NCBI GenBank assembly: GCA_025928265.1
Contig: JAICJV010000019.1
Coordinates: 1-40,644 of the forward strand
Reading direction: 5' to 3'
Source: Thermoleophilaceae bacterium
Lineage (GTDB): Bacteria > Actinomycetota > Thermoleophilia > Solirubrobacterales > Thermoleophilaceae
Length of the DNA stretch: 40,644 bases
The notes beneath the pieces are model-generated. The model searched no databases and was not told the origin of the DNA. It worked only from the letters and a program-made list of their open reading frames with translations. Positions 7,171 through 14,359 of this stretch are shown one piece after another; positions within the stretch are counted from its first letter, which is position 1; each line of letters starts with the position of its first letter. A program made the position numbers and the translations under genes.

Positions 7171-9303
7171 ATGCGGTCCGGGTCCTGGCGCTCCCCCGTT
7201 GCGACCACGCTCGTGGTGCTGGCATGCATCTCGCTGCTGGGCGCGGTGGTGCTGGGCTACGCGCGGCATGCCGTCTTCAACTCGAGCCAGTTCGCCGATC
7301 GCGCGACCGCGGCGCTGCGCGACGACACGGTGCGCACGCGCCTCGCCGAGAGCGTCACCGACGGGCTCGTGCTGCGCGCCGACGCCGACCTCATCGCAGC
7401 GCGGCCGCTGATCGAGTCGGCGGTGGGCGGGGTGATCGGCAGCCACGCGTTCACAAGCCTGTTCCGCAAGGGCGTGAAGGACGTGCATCGCGCCGTGTTC
7501 AACCGCGACAGCAACACGGTGACGCTCACGCTCGCGGACATCGGCACGCTCGCGGGTGCGGCGCTCGAGAAGCTGCGCCCGGGAATCGCGGCGAAGCTCG
7601 AGAAGCGCGCGAACGTGCCGGTCGTGCACCAGCGTGTGGCCGCGGCCGCGGCGGACCTTGCGCGAGCGGCCAGGGACGTGCGCGCGCTCGCGATCGTGCT
7701 CGGCATATTGACTCCGCTCCTCGCGATCGCGGCGTTCTTCGCCGCCCCGGACCGTCGCGTGACGATCTTCCGCCTCGGCGTGGGTGCCGCGATCGTCGGC
7801 GTGCTCGTGGTGGTGGCATACGCCGTGGCGCGGACGATCGTGGTCGCGCGGGTCGACGGCTCGGAGAACCGCGACGTCGCGAACGCTGTCTGGCGCGCGT
7901 TCCTCGGCGATCTGCGGACGCTCGGCTGGATCGTGGCGGGGTGCGGTGCCATCGTGGCCGCCACGGCGGCGTCGGTAATCCGCCCGGTGAGCGTCGAGCG
8001 GCCCGTCGCCCGCGCCTGGCGGATCGCCACGACCGAGCCGGAGGACAGGCGCCTGCGAGCGCTGCGCGGCCTGATCCTGGTCGCCGCCGGGCTCGTTCTC
8101 GTCCTCGAGCCGAGCACGACCTTGCAGGTGCTCGCCGTCACCGCCGGCGTCTACCTCCTGTTCGAGGGAATCCAGGCGCTGCTGCGGCTCGTCTACCAGC
8201 CGCAGCACCACGAGGTGCGGCGCGCGCCCACGCGCCGGATGCAGGTGCGGCGATTCGCGCTGCTGGGCGCCGTGGCGCTCGTGGTCGCAGGCCTTCCGAC
8301 CGTGTTCGTGGCATCGGGGTCCGCCACCGAGAAAACGCCGTCGGCGGGCGGCTGCAACGGCCATGCGTCCCTCTGCGACAAGCGGCTCGACCAGGTGACG
8401 TTCCCGGCGACGCACAACGCGATGTCGGTCCCACTTCCCGGCTGGTTCTCGTCCGAGCAGGACCGCCCGATCGGCGGCCAGCTCGCCGACGGTGTCCGCG
8501 GCCTGCTGGTCGACACCCACTACGGCGACGCGCTCGGCAGGGGAAGGGTCCGGACCTTCTTCGGCAACATCGCCGACCTCAAGCGCAAGCTCGGGGTCGA
8601 CGGCGTGTCGCCCTCCGCCGTCGACGCCGCCATGCGCCTGCGCGAGCGGCTCGGCTTCAAGGGCAGGGGCAAGCGCGGCATGTACCTCTGCCATACGTTC
8701 TGCGAGCTCGGGGCCACGCCGCTGGCCGACGGACTCGGCGACGTGCACCAGTTCCTCGTGACGCACCCCTTTGACGTGGTCGTGATCGTGAACCAGGACT
8801 ACGTGACCCCGGCGGACTTCGTGAAGGCGGTCACGGACGCGGGCCTCGCGCAGTACGCGTACAGCGGGCCGCTCACGGGCAAACTGCCCACGCTCGGCGA
8901 GATGGTGCGCAGCGGCAAGCGCCTGGTCCTGCTCGCCGAGAACGACGCGGGCGCGGCGCCGTGGTACCGGCTCGCCTACTCGGACGCTCTTCAGGACACG
9001 CCATACACGTTCAAGCGCGCGTCACTGCTCACGCAACGGAGCGACCTGCCGGCGAGCTGCCGCGACTTGCGCGGCCCGTCCTCGGCGCCGCTGTTACTCG
9101 TGAACCACTGGGTCTCGACGGATCCGCTCCCGCGCCCGAGCGACGCCCGGAAGGTGAACGCGTACGCGCCGCTGCTCGCGCGCGCCCGCGAGTGCGAGCA
9201 GCTCCGCCACCGGACCGTCAACCTGCTCGCGGTCAACTTCTACCGGGAGGGTGACCTGTTCCGGGTGGTCGACACACTCAACGGGGTGAGCGGCGGCCGA
9301 TGA
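7171..9303 (+). CDS. Multi-pass membrane protein with C-terminal PI-PLC-like (X domain) phosphodiesterase domain
   Basis: A 710-residue protein. Residues ~10-32 form a first transmembrane segment. A ~140-residue predicted extracytoplasmic region follows, then about six further hydrophobic segments (about 170-190, 200-222, 255-275, 305-322, 325-345 and 360-380). The C-terminal ~310 residues resemble PLC-like phosphodiesterases. His415 sits in FPATHNAMS, GVRGLLVDTHYGD is the metal/substrate strand, and His508 is in YLCHTFCELG. Such enzymes cleave phosphodiester head groups of phosphoinositides or related glycolipids, and actinobacteria have abundant inositol phospholipids. The topology suggests the catalytic domain is outside the membrane. 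TACCGT at 7157-7162 is 8 bases before the ATG. Confidence 0.8.
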   Translation: MRSGSWRSPVATTLVVLACISLLGAVVLGYARHAVFNSSQFADRATAALRDDTVRTRLAESVTDGLVLRADADLIAARPLIESAVGGVIGSHAFTSLFRKGVKDVHRAVFNRDSNTVTLTLADIGTLAGAALEKLRPGIAAKLEKRANVPVVHQRVAAAAADLARAARDVRALAIVLGILTPLLAIAAFFAAPDRRVTIFRLGVGAAIVGVLVVVAYAVARTIVVARVDGSENRDVANAVWRAFLGDLRTLGWIVAGCGAIVAATAASVIRPVSVERPVARAWRIATTEPEDRRLRALRGLILVAAGLVLVLEPSTTLQVLAVTAGVYLLFEGIQALLRLVYQPQHHEVRRAPTRRMQVRRFALLGAVALVVAGLPTVFVASGSATEKTPSAGGCNGHASLCDKRLDQVTFPATHNAMSVPLPGWFSSEQDRPIGGQLADGVRGLLVDTHYGDALGRGRVRTFFGNIADLKRKLGVDGVSPSAVDAAMRLRERLGFKGRGKRGMYLCHTFCELGATPLADGLGDVHQFLVTHPFDVVVIVNQDYVTPADFVKAVTDAGLAQYAYSGPLTGKLPTLGEMVRSGKRLVLLAENDAGAAPWYRLAYSDALQDTPYTFKRASLLTQRSDLPASCRDLRGPSSAPLLLVNHWVSTDPLPRPSDARKVNAYAPLLARARECEQLRHRTVNLLAVNFYREGDLFRVVDTLNGVSGGR

Positions 9304-9336
9304 TTTCCGCGTCCTGGAGCGGTCTTAGCTGATGGC

Positions 9337-9609
9337 ATGGCCCGCGAGAATCACTGCGCCATCGTCTGCGACGCCAGCCCGCTGGATGCAGACCTGGCGT
9401 CCGCGGACCGCCTCGCGCGGCTGCAGCTCGCGGCCAACCGGCTGGGCCTGGAGCTGCGCCTCCGCCGCGCGACCGTCGAGCTGCGCGCGCTGCTCACGCT
9501 GCTGGGGCTGGCGGAGGTCCTAGGAGTCGAGCCGGTCCGGCAGCCCGAACAGCGGGAAGATTCGCTCGGTGTCGAGGAAGAACGTCATGTCGGCGATCCG
9601 CCCGTCTGA
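9337..9609 (+). CDS. Small STAS-like protein overlapping the sigma factor gene antisense
   Basis: A 90-residue protein. Residues 1-65 (for example ADRLARLQLAANRLGLELRL and ELRALLTLLGLAEVLG) look like the second half of a STAS/MlaB-like fold: strand, helix, strand, helix ending in GL-x-x-VL. The last ~30 residues (QPEQREDSLGVEEERH) are encoded by DNA that is also the 3' end of the ECF sigma gene on the other strand, a 90 bp tail-to-tail overlap. I recall annotated actinobacterial STAS-like proteins with very similar tails, which suggests the overlap is not unique to this genome. That recollection is not verified here. It could act as an anti-anti-sigma or lipid-transport accessory factor. Confidence 0.65.
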   Translation: MARENHCAIVCDASPLDADLASADRLARLQLAANRLGLELRLRRATVELRALLTLLGLAEVLGVEPVRQPEQREDSLGVEEERHVGDPPV

Positions 9610-10500
9610 CACCTCGATCACCTGCAGCGCCCAAGGCTCGTAGCCGCCGCCGGGGCTCGGCTTGTACTGACCGAACGCAGCCGTCCCGTTGGCGGTGTCG
9701 ACGGGAATCACGCGCGAGTTCCTGCAACCGATCCCGGGGCCGAACCACCAGGTGAAGATGTCGTCGCGGCCGCGCAGCCAGAGGTCGAACGGCGGCATGT
9801 TCTGCTGCGCGTCCTCGTGGATGAGCGAGGTGAGCGCGTCGATGTCGTACGCCTCGAACGCCTTGACGTAGCGGTCGAGCAGCTCGCGATCCTCGGCGCT
9901 CGGCTCGGCGGGCGCCTCGCTCGCGTCGAGCTCGGCCTGCGCGATGGTCGCGCGGGCGCGCTGGAGGGCGCTGTTCACCGACGCCACGCTCGTCTCGAGC
10001 AGCTCGGCGACCTCGGACGCCTGCCAGCGCAGTACCTCGCACAGGATCAGCACCGCGCGCTGGCGCGCCGGCAGGTGCTGGAGCGCGGCGATGAACGCGA
10101 GCCGGATGGTCTCACGCGATTGCGCGACCTCGGCAGGGTCGCCCTCACCGGACACCATCGCGTCGGGGATCGGCTCGATCCAGGTGGCCTCGGGCAGTGT
10201 GTGCAGGTTCTCCGCGACCGGCTCGCGCGACGGTCCCAGGTCCATCGGGCGCGCGCGGCGATCGCTCGCCTTGAGCATGTCGAGGCAGACGTTCGTGGCG
10301 ATCCGGTACAGCCACGAGCGCAGCGCGGCGCGCCCCTCGAAGCGGTCGAGGTTGCGCCATGCGCGGACCAGCGCCTCCTGGACGGCGTCCTGGGCGTCGA
10401 ACGGCGAGCCGAGCATCCGGTAGCAGTAGGCGGTGAGCTGCGACCGGTACTGCTCGAGGTCGCGGAACTCGGGTGCGATTGTGAGCGAGGACTCGGGCAT
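9520..10500 (-). CDS. ECF RNA polymerase sigma factor with C-terminal SnoaL-like domain (SigX5/TIGR02960 type)
   Basis: A 326-residue extracytoplasmic-function sigma factor. Region 2 is LEQYRSQLTAYCYRMLGSP through DAVQEALVRAWRNLDRFEG and SWLYRIATNVCLDML. Region 4 is LQHLPARQRAVLILCEVL and ASEVAELLETSVASVNSAL. The C-terminal ~125 residues (LLDRYVKAFEAYDIDALTSL onward) form a SnoaL-like/NTF2 fold, as in the large single-component ECF groups, where this domain modulates activity in place of a classical anti-sigma. The phrase RRARPMDLGPS and WIEPIPDA are hallmarks of the TIGR02960 set. The start is ATG 10498-10500, since TAGGAT (10509-10514, minus strand) lies 8 bases upstream. An in-frame ATG at 10560 is the alternative. 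Confidence 0.92.
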   Translation of the reverse strand: MPESSLTIAPEFRDLEQYRSQLTAYCYRMLGSPFDAQDAVQEALVRAWRNLDRFEGRAALRSWLYRIATNVCLDMLKASDRRARPMDLGPSREPVAENLHTLPEATWIEPIPDAMVSGEGDPAEVAQSRETIRLAFIAALQHLPARQRAVLILCEVLRWQASEVAELLETSVASVNSALQRARATIAQAELDASEAPAEPSAEDRELLDRYVKAFEAYDIDALTSLIHEDAQQNMPPFDLWLRGRDDIFTWWFGPGIGCRNSRVIPVDTANGTAAFGQYKPSPGGGYEPWALQVIEVSDGRIADMTFFLDTERIFPLFGLPDRLDS

Positions 10501-10638
10501 AGGCACCGATCCTACGCCGTGAAGTGGTCGTGCGGAGGCCAATGTCGCCGGCATCTGCACCTATGACGACGCGGCGTGCGGGAAATCATCGGTGCCCGTC
10601 CACTTGCCAGCGCGGCGCACGCGCGCGAGACTCGTCGG

Positions 10639-10923
10639 ATGGGTTGCCTGCTCGCGCTGCTGGCGCTGATCTCGCCGCGGCTCGTCCTGTTCCTCCTGTG
10701 GATCTTCGACAACGTGCTGAGCCGCGCGTTCGACAGCTGGATCGTGCCGCTGCTCGGCTTCTTCCTGCTGCCGTGGACGACCCTCGCCTACGCCGCCTTC
10801 TGGGACTGGGGCGCGGGCCATCACGTGACCGGGTTCGAGTGGTTCTTCGTGATCCTGGCGTTCGTGATCGACCTCGGGTCGTACGGCCAGGGCCGCCGCG
10901 CGCAGTACTCGCGAGCCGGCTAG
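10639..10923 (+). CDS. Small integral membrane protein
   Basis: A 94-residue protein with three hydrophobic segments: residues ~3-25 (GCLLALLALISPRLVLFLLW), ~32-55 (WIVPLLGFFLLPWTTLAYAAF) and ~65-82 (FEWFFVILAFVIDLG). The tail is polar (GQGRRAQYSRAG). The Trp/Phe-rich central part with PWTTLAYAAFWDWG resembles small actinobacterial membrane proteins of unknown role. ATG 10639 is preferred to an upstream in-frame GTG at 10576, because the hydrophobic start fits a membrane insertion signal. No function can be assigned. Confidence 0.7.
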   Translation: MGCLLALLALISPRLVLFLLWIFDNVLSRAFDSWIVPLLGFFLLPWTTLAYAAFWDWGAGHHVTGFEWFFVILAFVIDLGSYGQGRRAQYSRAG

Positions 10924-11010
10924 CTCGGCTTCTCGTGGTGCTCGCGCACCGGCGGGACACAAGTCCGCACCATTGGCCCGCCCGGACCTGGCCGCGAGCA
11001 TCCGACCACG

Positions 11011-11385
11011 ATGTTGCACCAGATGACAGACATGCCTGCGGGGACCCTCGGCTTCGAGGCGCGCGGCGAGGTCGAGGACGACGACTTCGAGCACGTCGTG
11101 GAGCCGGTGCTGCGACGCGAGATCGCCAATGGCCAGAAGGTCCGGTTGCTCTACCTCGTGGGACCTCACGCACGCGAGGTCGAGGGCGACGCCGTGTCGG
11201 CTGACGTCGGATTCCGCGCCCGCCACGCGAGCTCGTTCGAGCGGGTGGCCGTGGTCAGCGACGAGGACTGGGTGCGCCCGGCGCTGCGCGCGCTGTCGTT
11301 CCTCCTGCCCGGCAAGGCGAAGGGCTTCCGCGTCAGCGACCTCGCGGAAGCGAAGGCCTGGCTGGCCGAGAACGGCCGGGGCTAG
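11011..11385 (+). CDS. SpoIIAA-like (STAS/SEC14-type) protein
   Basis: A 124-residue protein matching the SpoIIAA-like family. The pattern is TLGFEARGEVEDDDFEHVV at the start, then KVRLLYLVGP, SFERVAVVSDEDWVRPALRAL and FRVSDLAEAKAWL at the end. The family adopts a STAS/CRAL-TRIO-like fold and is thought to bind lipid or partner proteins. It lacks the phosphorylatable Ser motif of true anti-anti-sigma factors. It is followed after 17 bp by an MFS exporter on the same strand, so they may be co-transcribed. Confidence 0.82.
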   Translation: MLHQMTDMPAGTLGFEARGEVEDDDFEHVVEPVLRREIANGQKVRLLYLVGPHAREVEGDAVSADVGFRARHASSFERVAVVSDEDWVRPALRALSFLLPGKAKGFRVSDLAEAKAWLAENGRG

Positions 11386-11402
11386 GCGAACCGCGCCCTC
11401 GC

Positions 11403-12992
11403 ATGACCGAGACCACCAGCGCCCCCACCGGCGCTGGGACCACGCGCCTCGCGTTGGTGTTGGCGGCCGCGATGTTCGTCCTGGTCGTGGACACGTCGCT
11501 CATGAACGTGTCGATCTCACAGGTGGTCCACGACCTCGGCACGACCGTGAGCGGTGTCCAGGCCGCGATCGCGCTCGAGGCGCTCGTGTCGGCCGCATTC
11601 ATCCTGCTGAGCAGCAAGGTCGGCGACCTCATCGGCCGGAAACGCGCGTACGTCATCGGGCTGCTCGGCTATGCGATCGGCGCGCTCGCGATGACCGTGG
11701 CGCAGAGCCTGGCCGCGATCATCGTCTTCTGGGCGATCTGCGGCGGCCTCGGCGCGTCGCTGCTGCTTCCCGCGATGCAGGCCCTCATCCACGGAAACTT
11801 CGACGGCGCCGCGCGCAAGAAGACATACGCGCTCGTGGGCGCGTCGGCTGCGATCGCGGCGGCCGTGGGCCCGCTGCTCGGCGGCTTCGTCACCACCTTC
11901 CTGTCATGGCGCGTCGGCTTCCTCCTCGAGGTCATCGTGATCGCGGTCGTGCTGTCGCAGATCAAGTTGATCCGCGACGTCCCCTACACCGGCTCACGCG
12001 CGTTCGACGTGCCCGGCGCCGTCCTGTCCGTCGTTGGGATGGGGGCCGTCGTGCTCGGGATACTCGTCTGGCAGGAGGGCGGCGAGTACGTCGGCGCGAT
12101 CATCGCGGTGGGCCTCGTGGCGCTCGGTGCGTTCGCGTGGTGGCTGCGACGGCGCCATCGTGAGGGCAGGGTCACGGTGCTCGACCCCGAGCTCTTCAGC
12201 TTCCCCCACTTCAGGATCGGGGTCTCGCAGCAGCTGCTCCAGCAGGTGACGCTGGGCGGGGCGATGATCGCGCTGCCGATCTTCCTGCAGATCTCGCTGG
12301 GATACAACGCGATGCAGGCCGGGCTGTCGCTGGCGCCGCTGTCGCTCACGATGTTCGCCGTCGCGCTCGTGGCGGGCAGGCGCAAGGCCAGGCGCCGCGC
12401 GGCGACGATCGTCGCGGCGGGCTTCGGGCTCGCCGCACTGGGGATGGCCGTGATCATCCCGATCGTTCCGCGTGCCGACAGCGGCTGGGCGCTGGCGATA
12501 CCACTCGCGATCGCGGGCGCCGGGCTCGGCCTGCTCGTGTCGCAGCTCAACAACTACACGCTGGCGCCGATCGCGGACGAGCGCAGCAGCGAGGCCGCCG
12601 GCGTCAACTCCGCCGCCGGCTCGTTCGGTCTCTCGTTCGGGTTGGCCGTGGCGGGCGGGGTCCTGCTTGCCACGCTCTCGATCGCATTCACGAACATGAC
12701 GGAGTCGAGCAAGATCATCCCGCCACCCGCACAGGCGCAGATCGCCGACACGCTCGAGCACGACGCGCAGGTCGTGAGCAACACCCAGCTCGACAAGACG
12801 CTCGCCAAGCAGCCGCCTCCGGTCCGCGAGGAGATCCTCCAGATCAACGAGGACTCCACGCACCGCGCTCTTCAGGCCGCCCTTCTGGTGCCGATAATCG
12901 CGAGCCTGCTCGGCCTCTTCAACGGGTTCCGGATGCGGCGGTTGCCGGACATCGTCGCATCGCCCGCGGCCGAGGCGTCGCTACTGGGTTAG
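11403..12992 (+). CDS. MFS transporter, DHA2 (EmrB/QacA) type
   Basis: A 529-residue major facilitator with about 14 predicted membrane helices. It has VVDTSLMNVSISQVVHDLG in helix 1, the motif A variant SSKVGDLIGRKRAYVIG between helices 2 and 3, and GASAAIAAAVGPLLGG (motif C, antiporter signature) in helix 5. Members export drugs or metabolites by proton antiport. A hydrophilic insertion of about 90 residues near the C terminus (ESSKIIPPPAQAQIADTL through HRALQAALL) is probably an extracytoplasmic loop before the last helix and is common in actinobacterial members. Substrate unknown. Confidence 0.9.
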   Translation: MTETTSAPTGAGTTRLALVLAAAMFVLVVDTSLMNVSISQVVHDLGTTVSGVQAAIALEALVSAAFILLSSKVGDLIGRKRAYVIGLLGYAIGALAMTVAQSLAAIIVFWAICGGLGASLLLPAMQALIHGNFDGAARKKTYALVGASAAIAAAVGPLLGGFVTTFLSWRVGFLLEVIVIAVVLSQIKLIRDVPYTGSRAFDVPGAVLSVVGMGAVVLGILVWQEGGEYVGAIIAVGLVALGAFAWWLRRRHREGRVTVLDPELFSFPHFRIGVSQQLLQQVTLGGAMIALPIFLQISLGYNAMQAGLSLAPLSLTMFAVALVAGRRKARRRAATIVAAGFGLAALGMAVIIPIVPRADSGWALAIPLAIAGAGLGLLVSQLNNYTLAPIADERSSEAAGVNSAAGSFGLSFGLAVAGGVLLATLSIAFTNMTESSKIIPPPAQAQIADTLEHDAQVVSNTQLDKTLAKQPPPVREEILQINEDSTHRALQAALLVPIIASLLGLFNGFRMRRLPDIVASPAAEASLLG

Positions 12993-13005
12993 CCCGGCCG
13001 CGGGC
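12992..13005. terminator. Short GC hairpin between convergent genes
   Basis: GCCCG-GCCG-CGGGC forms a 5 bp stem with a 4-base loop, starting at the stop codon of the exporter gene and 18 bp from the stop of the convergent secreted-protein gene. There is no T-run, so it is only a weak candidate for a terminator. Confidence 0.25.
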
Positions 13006-13023
13006 GAGGCGACGGAAACTGCT

Positions 13024-13520
13024 TTACGGCGTGGTGTCGACCTGCAGCGGCTTCCTCGTGGTGATCGAGGCGCTGGTGGAGGCGAGCTTGTTGAAGCTCG
13101 GGTCGACCACCGAAAGCGTGACCTTGTACGGTGTCGAGAACGGAAGCGGCGCGCCCACGAACGCACCGATGACCGGCGTCGTCCCGACCGGGATCACGGC
13201 GCTGACCTCCTGGTCGACCACACCCGTGAGCTGGTTCGTGTAGGTCGCATCGGCGTACACCCAGGTCGGGCACGACGACGAGATCGTGTAGTCGGTGTCG
13301 ATCCGGGCGAGGTTCCCCCAGTTGTTGGAGGTCGTGTTGCTGAAGCTCGTGATCCTCGCGCACGAGCTCGAGGGTGCCGGCGCGGTCGAACCGCCGCCGC
13401 CGCCACCGCCGCCACCCCCACCACCGGCGCCACCCGAGGCGAACGCCGCCGGAGCGACTGCAAGGGATGCGGCTACCGACAGCGCAATGGCACCGCGCCG
13501 GACAAGGGCCAGTTTGCCAT
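13024..13520 (-). CDS. Secreted Gly-rich protein with apparent frameshift at the second codon
   Basis: The in-frame product from about 13515 downward is KLALVRRGAIALSVAASLAVAPAAFA, a clear signal peptide. A run of about 13 glycines, a Pro/Ser linker and a ~120-residue Thr/Ser-rich domain (ARITSFSNTTSNNWGNL through TPYKVTLSVVDPSFNKL) follow, suggesting a secreted or wall-exposed beta-sandwich. No start codon exists in that frame. However, ATG at 13518-13520 with a good ribosome site (GGAAGGGAG) is one base out of frame. One extra A in the run at 13513-13515 would give MAKLALVRRGAIALS. So this is either a sequencing error in a homopolymer or a genuine inactivating frameshift. Family unknown. 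Confidence 0.65.
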
Positions 13521-13602
13521 GGGAACTCCCTTCCGAGAACCGTGCCCGGCGCCCTCCGCCGGACAGCGCGATCGTCCCGGCACAGAAGGCGGGGTTTGTA
13601 GT

Positions 13603-13641
13603 GGACCTTGGTCCTAAGACCGGTTGGAAACGTCTTAGGAC
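13603..13641. repeat. Overlapping inverted repeats at the 3' end of tetR
   Basis: GTCCTAAGAC (13611-13620) is perfectly inverted as GTCTTAGGAC (13632-13641) with an 11-base loop. The right arm contains the tetR stop codon. A second palindrome, GGACCTTGGTCC (13603-13614), shares bases with the left arm, so the two hairpins exclude each other. Possible roles are a terminator for tetR, an operator for the downstream secreted-protein gene, or both. No T-run follows. Confidence 0.55.
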
Positions 13642-14234
13642 TTGGGGGTGTAACGCAGGCCGTCGAGCGCGACGCGGAGCAGGTGTCCCGTCTGCGCCGG
13701 GTCGGTCGCGGGGATCTTGCCGATGCCCATGACCATCTGGATCACGTCGGCGATCGTGACGTCGCCGCGGACGACGCCCGCCGCCTGCGCGCGCTCCAGC
13801 AGCGGCTCGCCCGCGCTGAAGAGGGACTTCCGGCACACCTGGAAGAGCGAGGCGTCCTTGTCCATGTAGTCGAGCAGCTCGGCGGCCAGCGCGCGCTTCG
13901 TGGCCAGGTAGCCGATCAGGCTCTCGAACCAGGCGCTGAGCGCCTCCCACGGGTCGCCGTCCTGGAGCTCCGCCGCCGAACGGCAGACCACCTCGACCTC
14001 GTCCATGTACACCGCCTCGAGGAGCGCCTGGCGATTCGGGAAGTGGCGGTAGAGCGTGCCGATGCCCACGCCGGCGCGGCGTGCGATCTCCTCGAGCGCG
14101 GTGGCCTCGCCGCCCTCCGCGAACGCCTCGCGCGCGGCGGCCAGCACCTTCTCGTAGTTACGGCGCGCGTCCGCCCGCTTCGGGCGGGTCAGTAGTGCTT
14201 GCGCGTCCAGTTCGGTCGTTCCCACGGTGCTCAT
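13635..14234 (-). CDS. TetR/AcrR family transcriptional repressor
   Basis: A 199-residue regulator. The N-terminal helix-turn-helix is ATALEEIARRAGVGIGTLYRHFPNRQALLEAVY, preceded by RRNYEKVLAAAREAFAEGG. The C-terminal part (about 70-190) is helical and should bind a ligand. It is divergent from the DHA2 exporter gene at 14360. The intergenic region contains three copies of one palindrome, so it very probably represses that exporter and perhaps itself. ATG 14232-14234 (MSTVGTTEL) is preferred over an in-frame ATG at 14261, which would overlap the exporter promoter. Confidence 0.92.
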   Translation of the reverse strand: MSTVGTTELDAQALLTRPKRADARRNYEKVLAAAREAFAEGGEATALEEIARRAGVGIGTLYRHFPNRQALLEAVYMDEVEVVCRSAAELQDGDPWEALSAWFESLIGYLATKRALAAELLDYMDKDASLFQVCRKSLFSAGEPLLERAQAAGVVRGDVTIADVIQMVMGIGKIPATDPAQTGHLLRVALDGLRYTPKS

Positions 14235-14254
14235 GATCCCTTGACAACTGCGCC

Positions 14255-14283
14255 TTGACAACCGGAGGGTCCCTCCGTATAGT
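14255..14283 (+). promoter_or_regulatory. Promoter of the DHA2 exporter gene
   Basis: TTGACA (14255-14260), a spacer of exactly 17 bp, then TATAGT (14278-14283): a near-consensus housekeeping promoter, unusually strong-looking for this DNA. The spacer from 14263 to 14277 is the first operator palindrome, so a bound TetR dimer would block polymerase directly. An extra TTGACAAC word lies at 14241-14248. Confidence 0.8.
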
Positions 14284-14322
14284 TCCGGAGGTCTCCTCCA
14301 CTTATTTCGGAGGCGCCCTCCA
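14263..14322. promoter_or_regulatory. Three tandem TetR-type operators
   Basis: Three 15 bp palindromes share the pattern CGGAGG-NNN-CCTCC(G/A): CGGAGGGTCCCTCCG (14263-14277), CGGAGGTCTCCTCCA (14286-14300) and CGGAGGCGCCCTCCA (14308-14322). Their starts are 23 and 22 bp apart, about two helical turns, so three dimers could sit on one face of the DNA. They fill the region between tetR and the exporter, covering the promoter spacer and the predicted transcript start. Confidence 0.8.
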
Positions 14323-14359
14323 GTTTAGCCCCGAAATACCGCCCCGACAAGGGATCCAC

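Noticed and set aside
6883-8766. A 627-residue frame antisense to the PI-PLC-like gene
   Set aside because: No recognisable family, repetitive charged composition, and it overlaps two better-supported genes.
13385-13435. Run of GCC/CCA repeats in the Gly-rich protein as a possible CRISPR or satellite
   Set aside because: It is just the codons of the polyglycine linker. There are no spacers and no regular unit.
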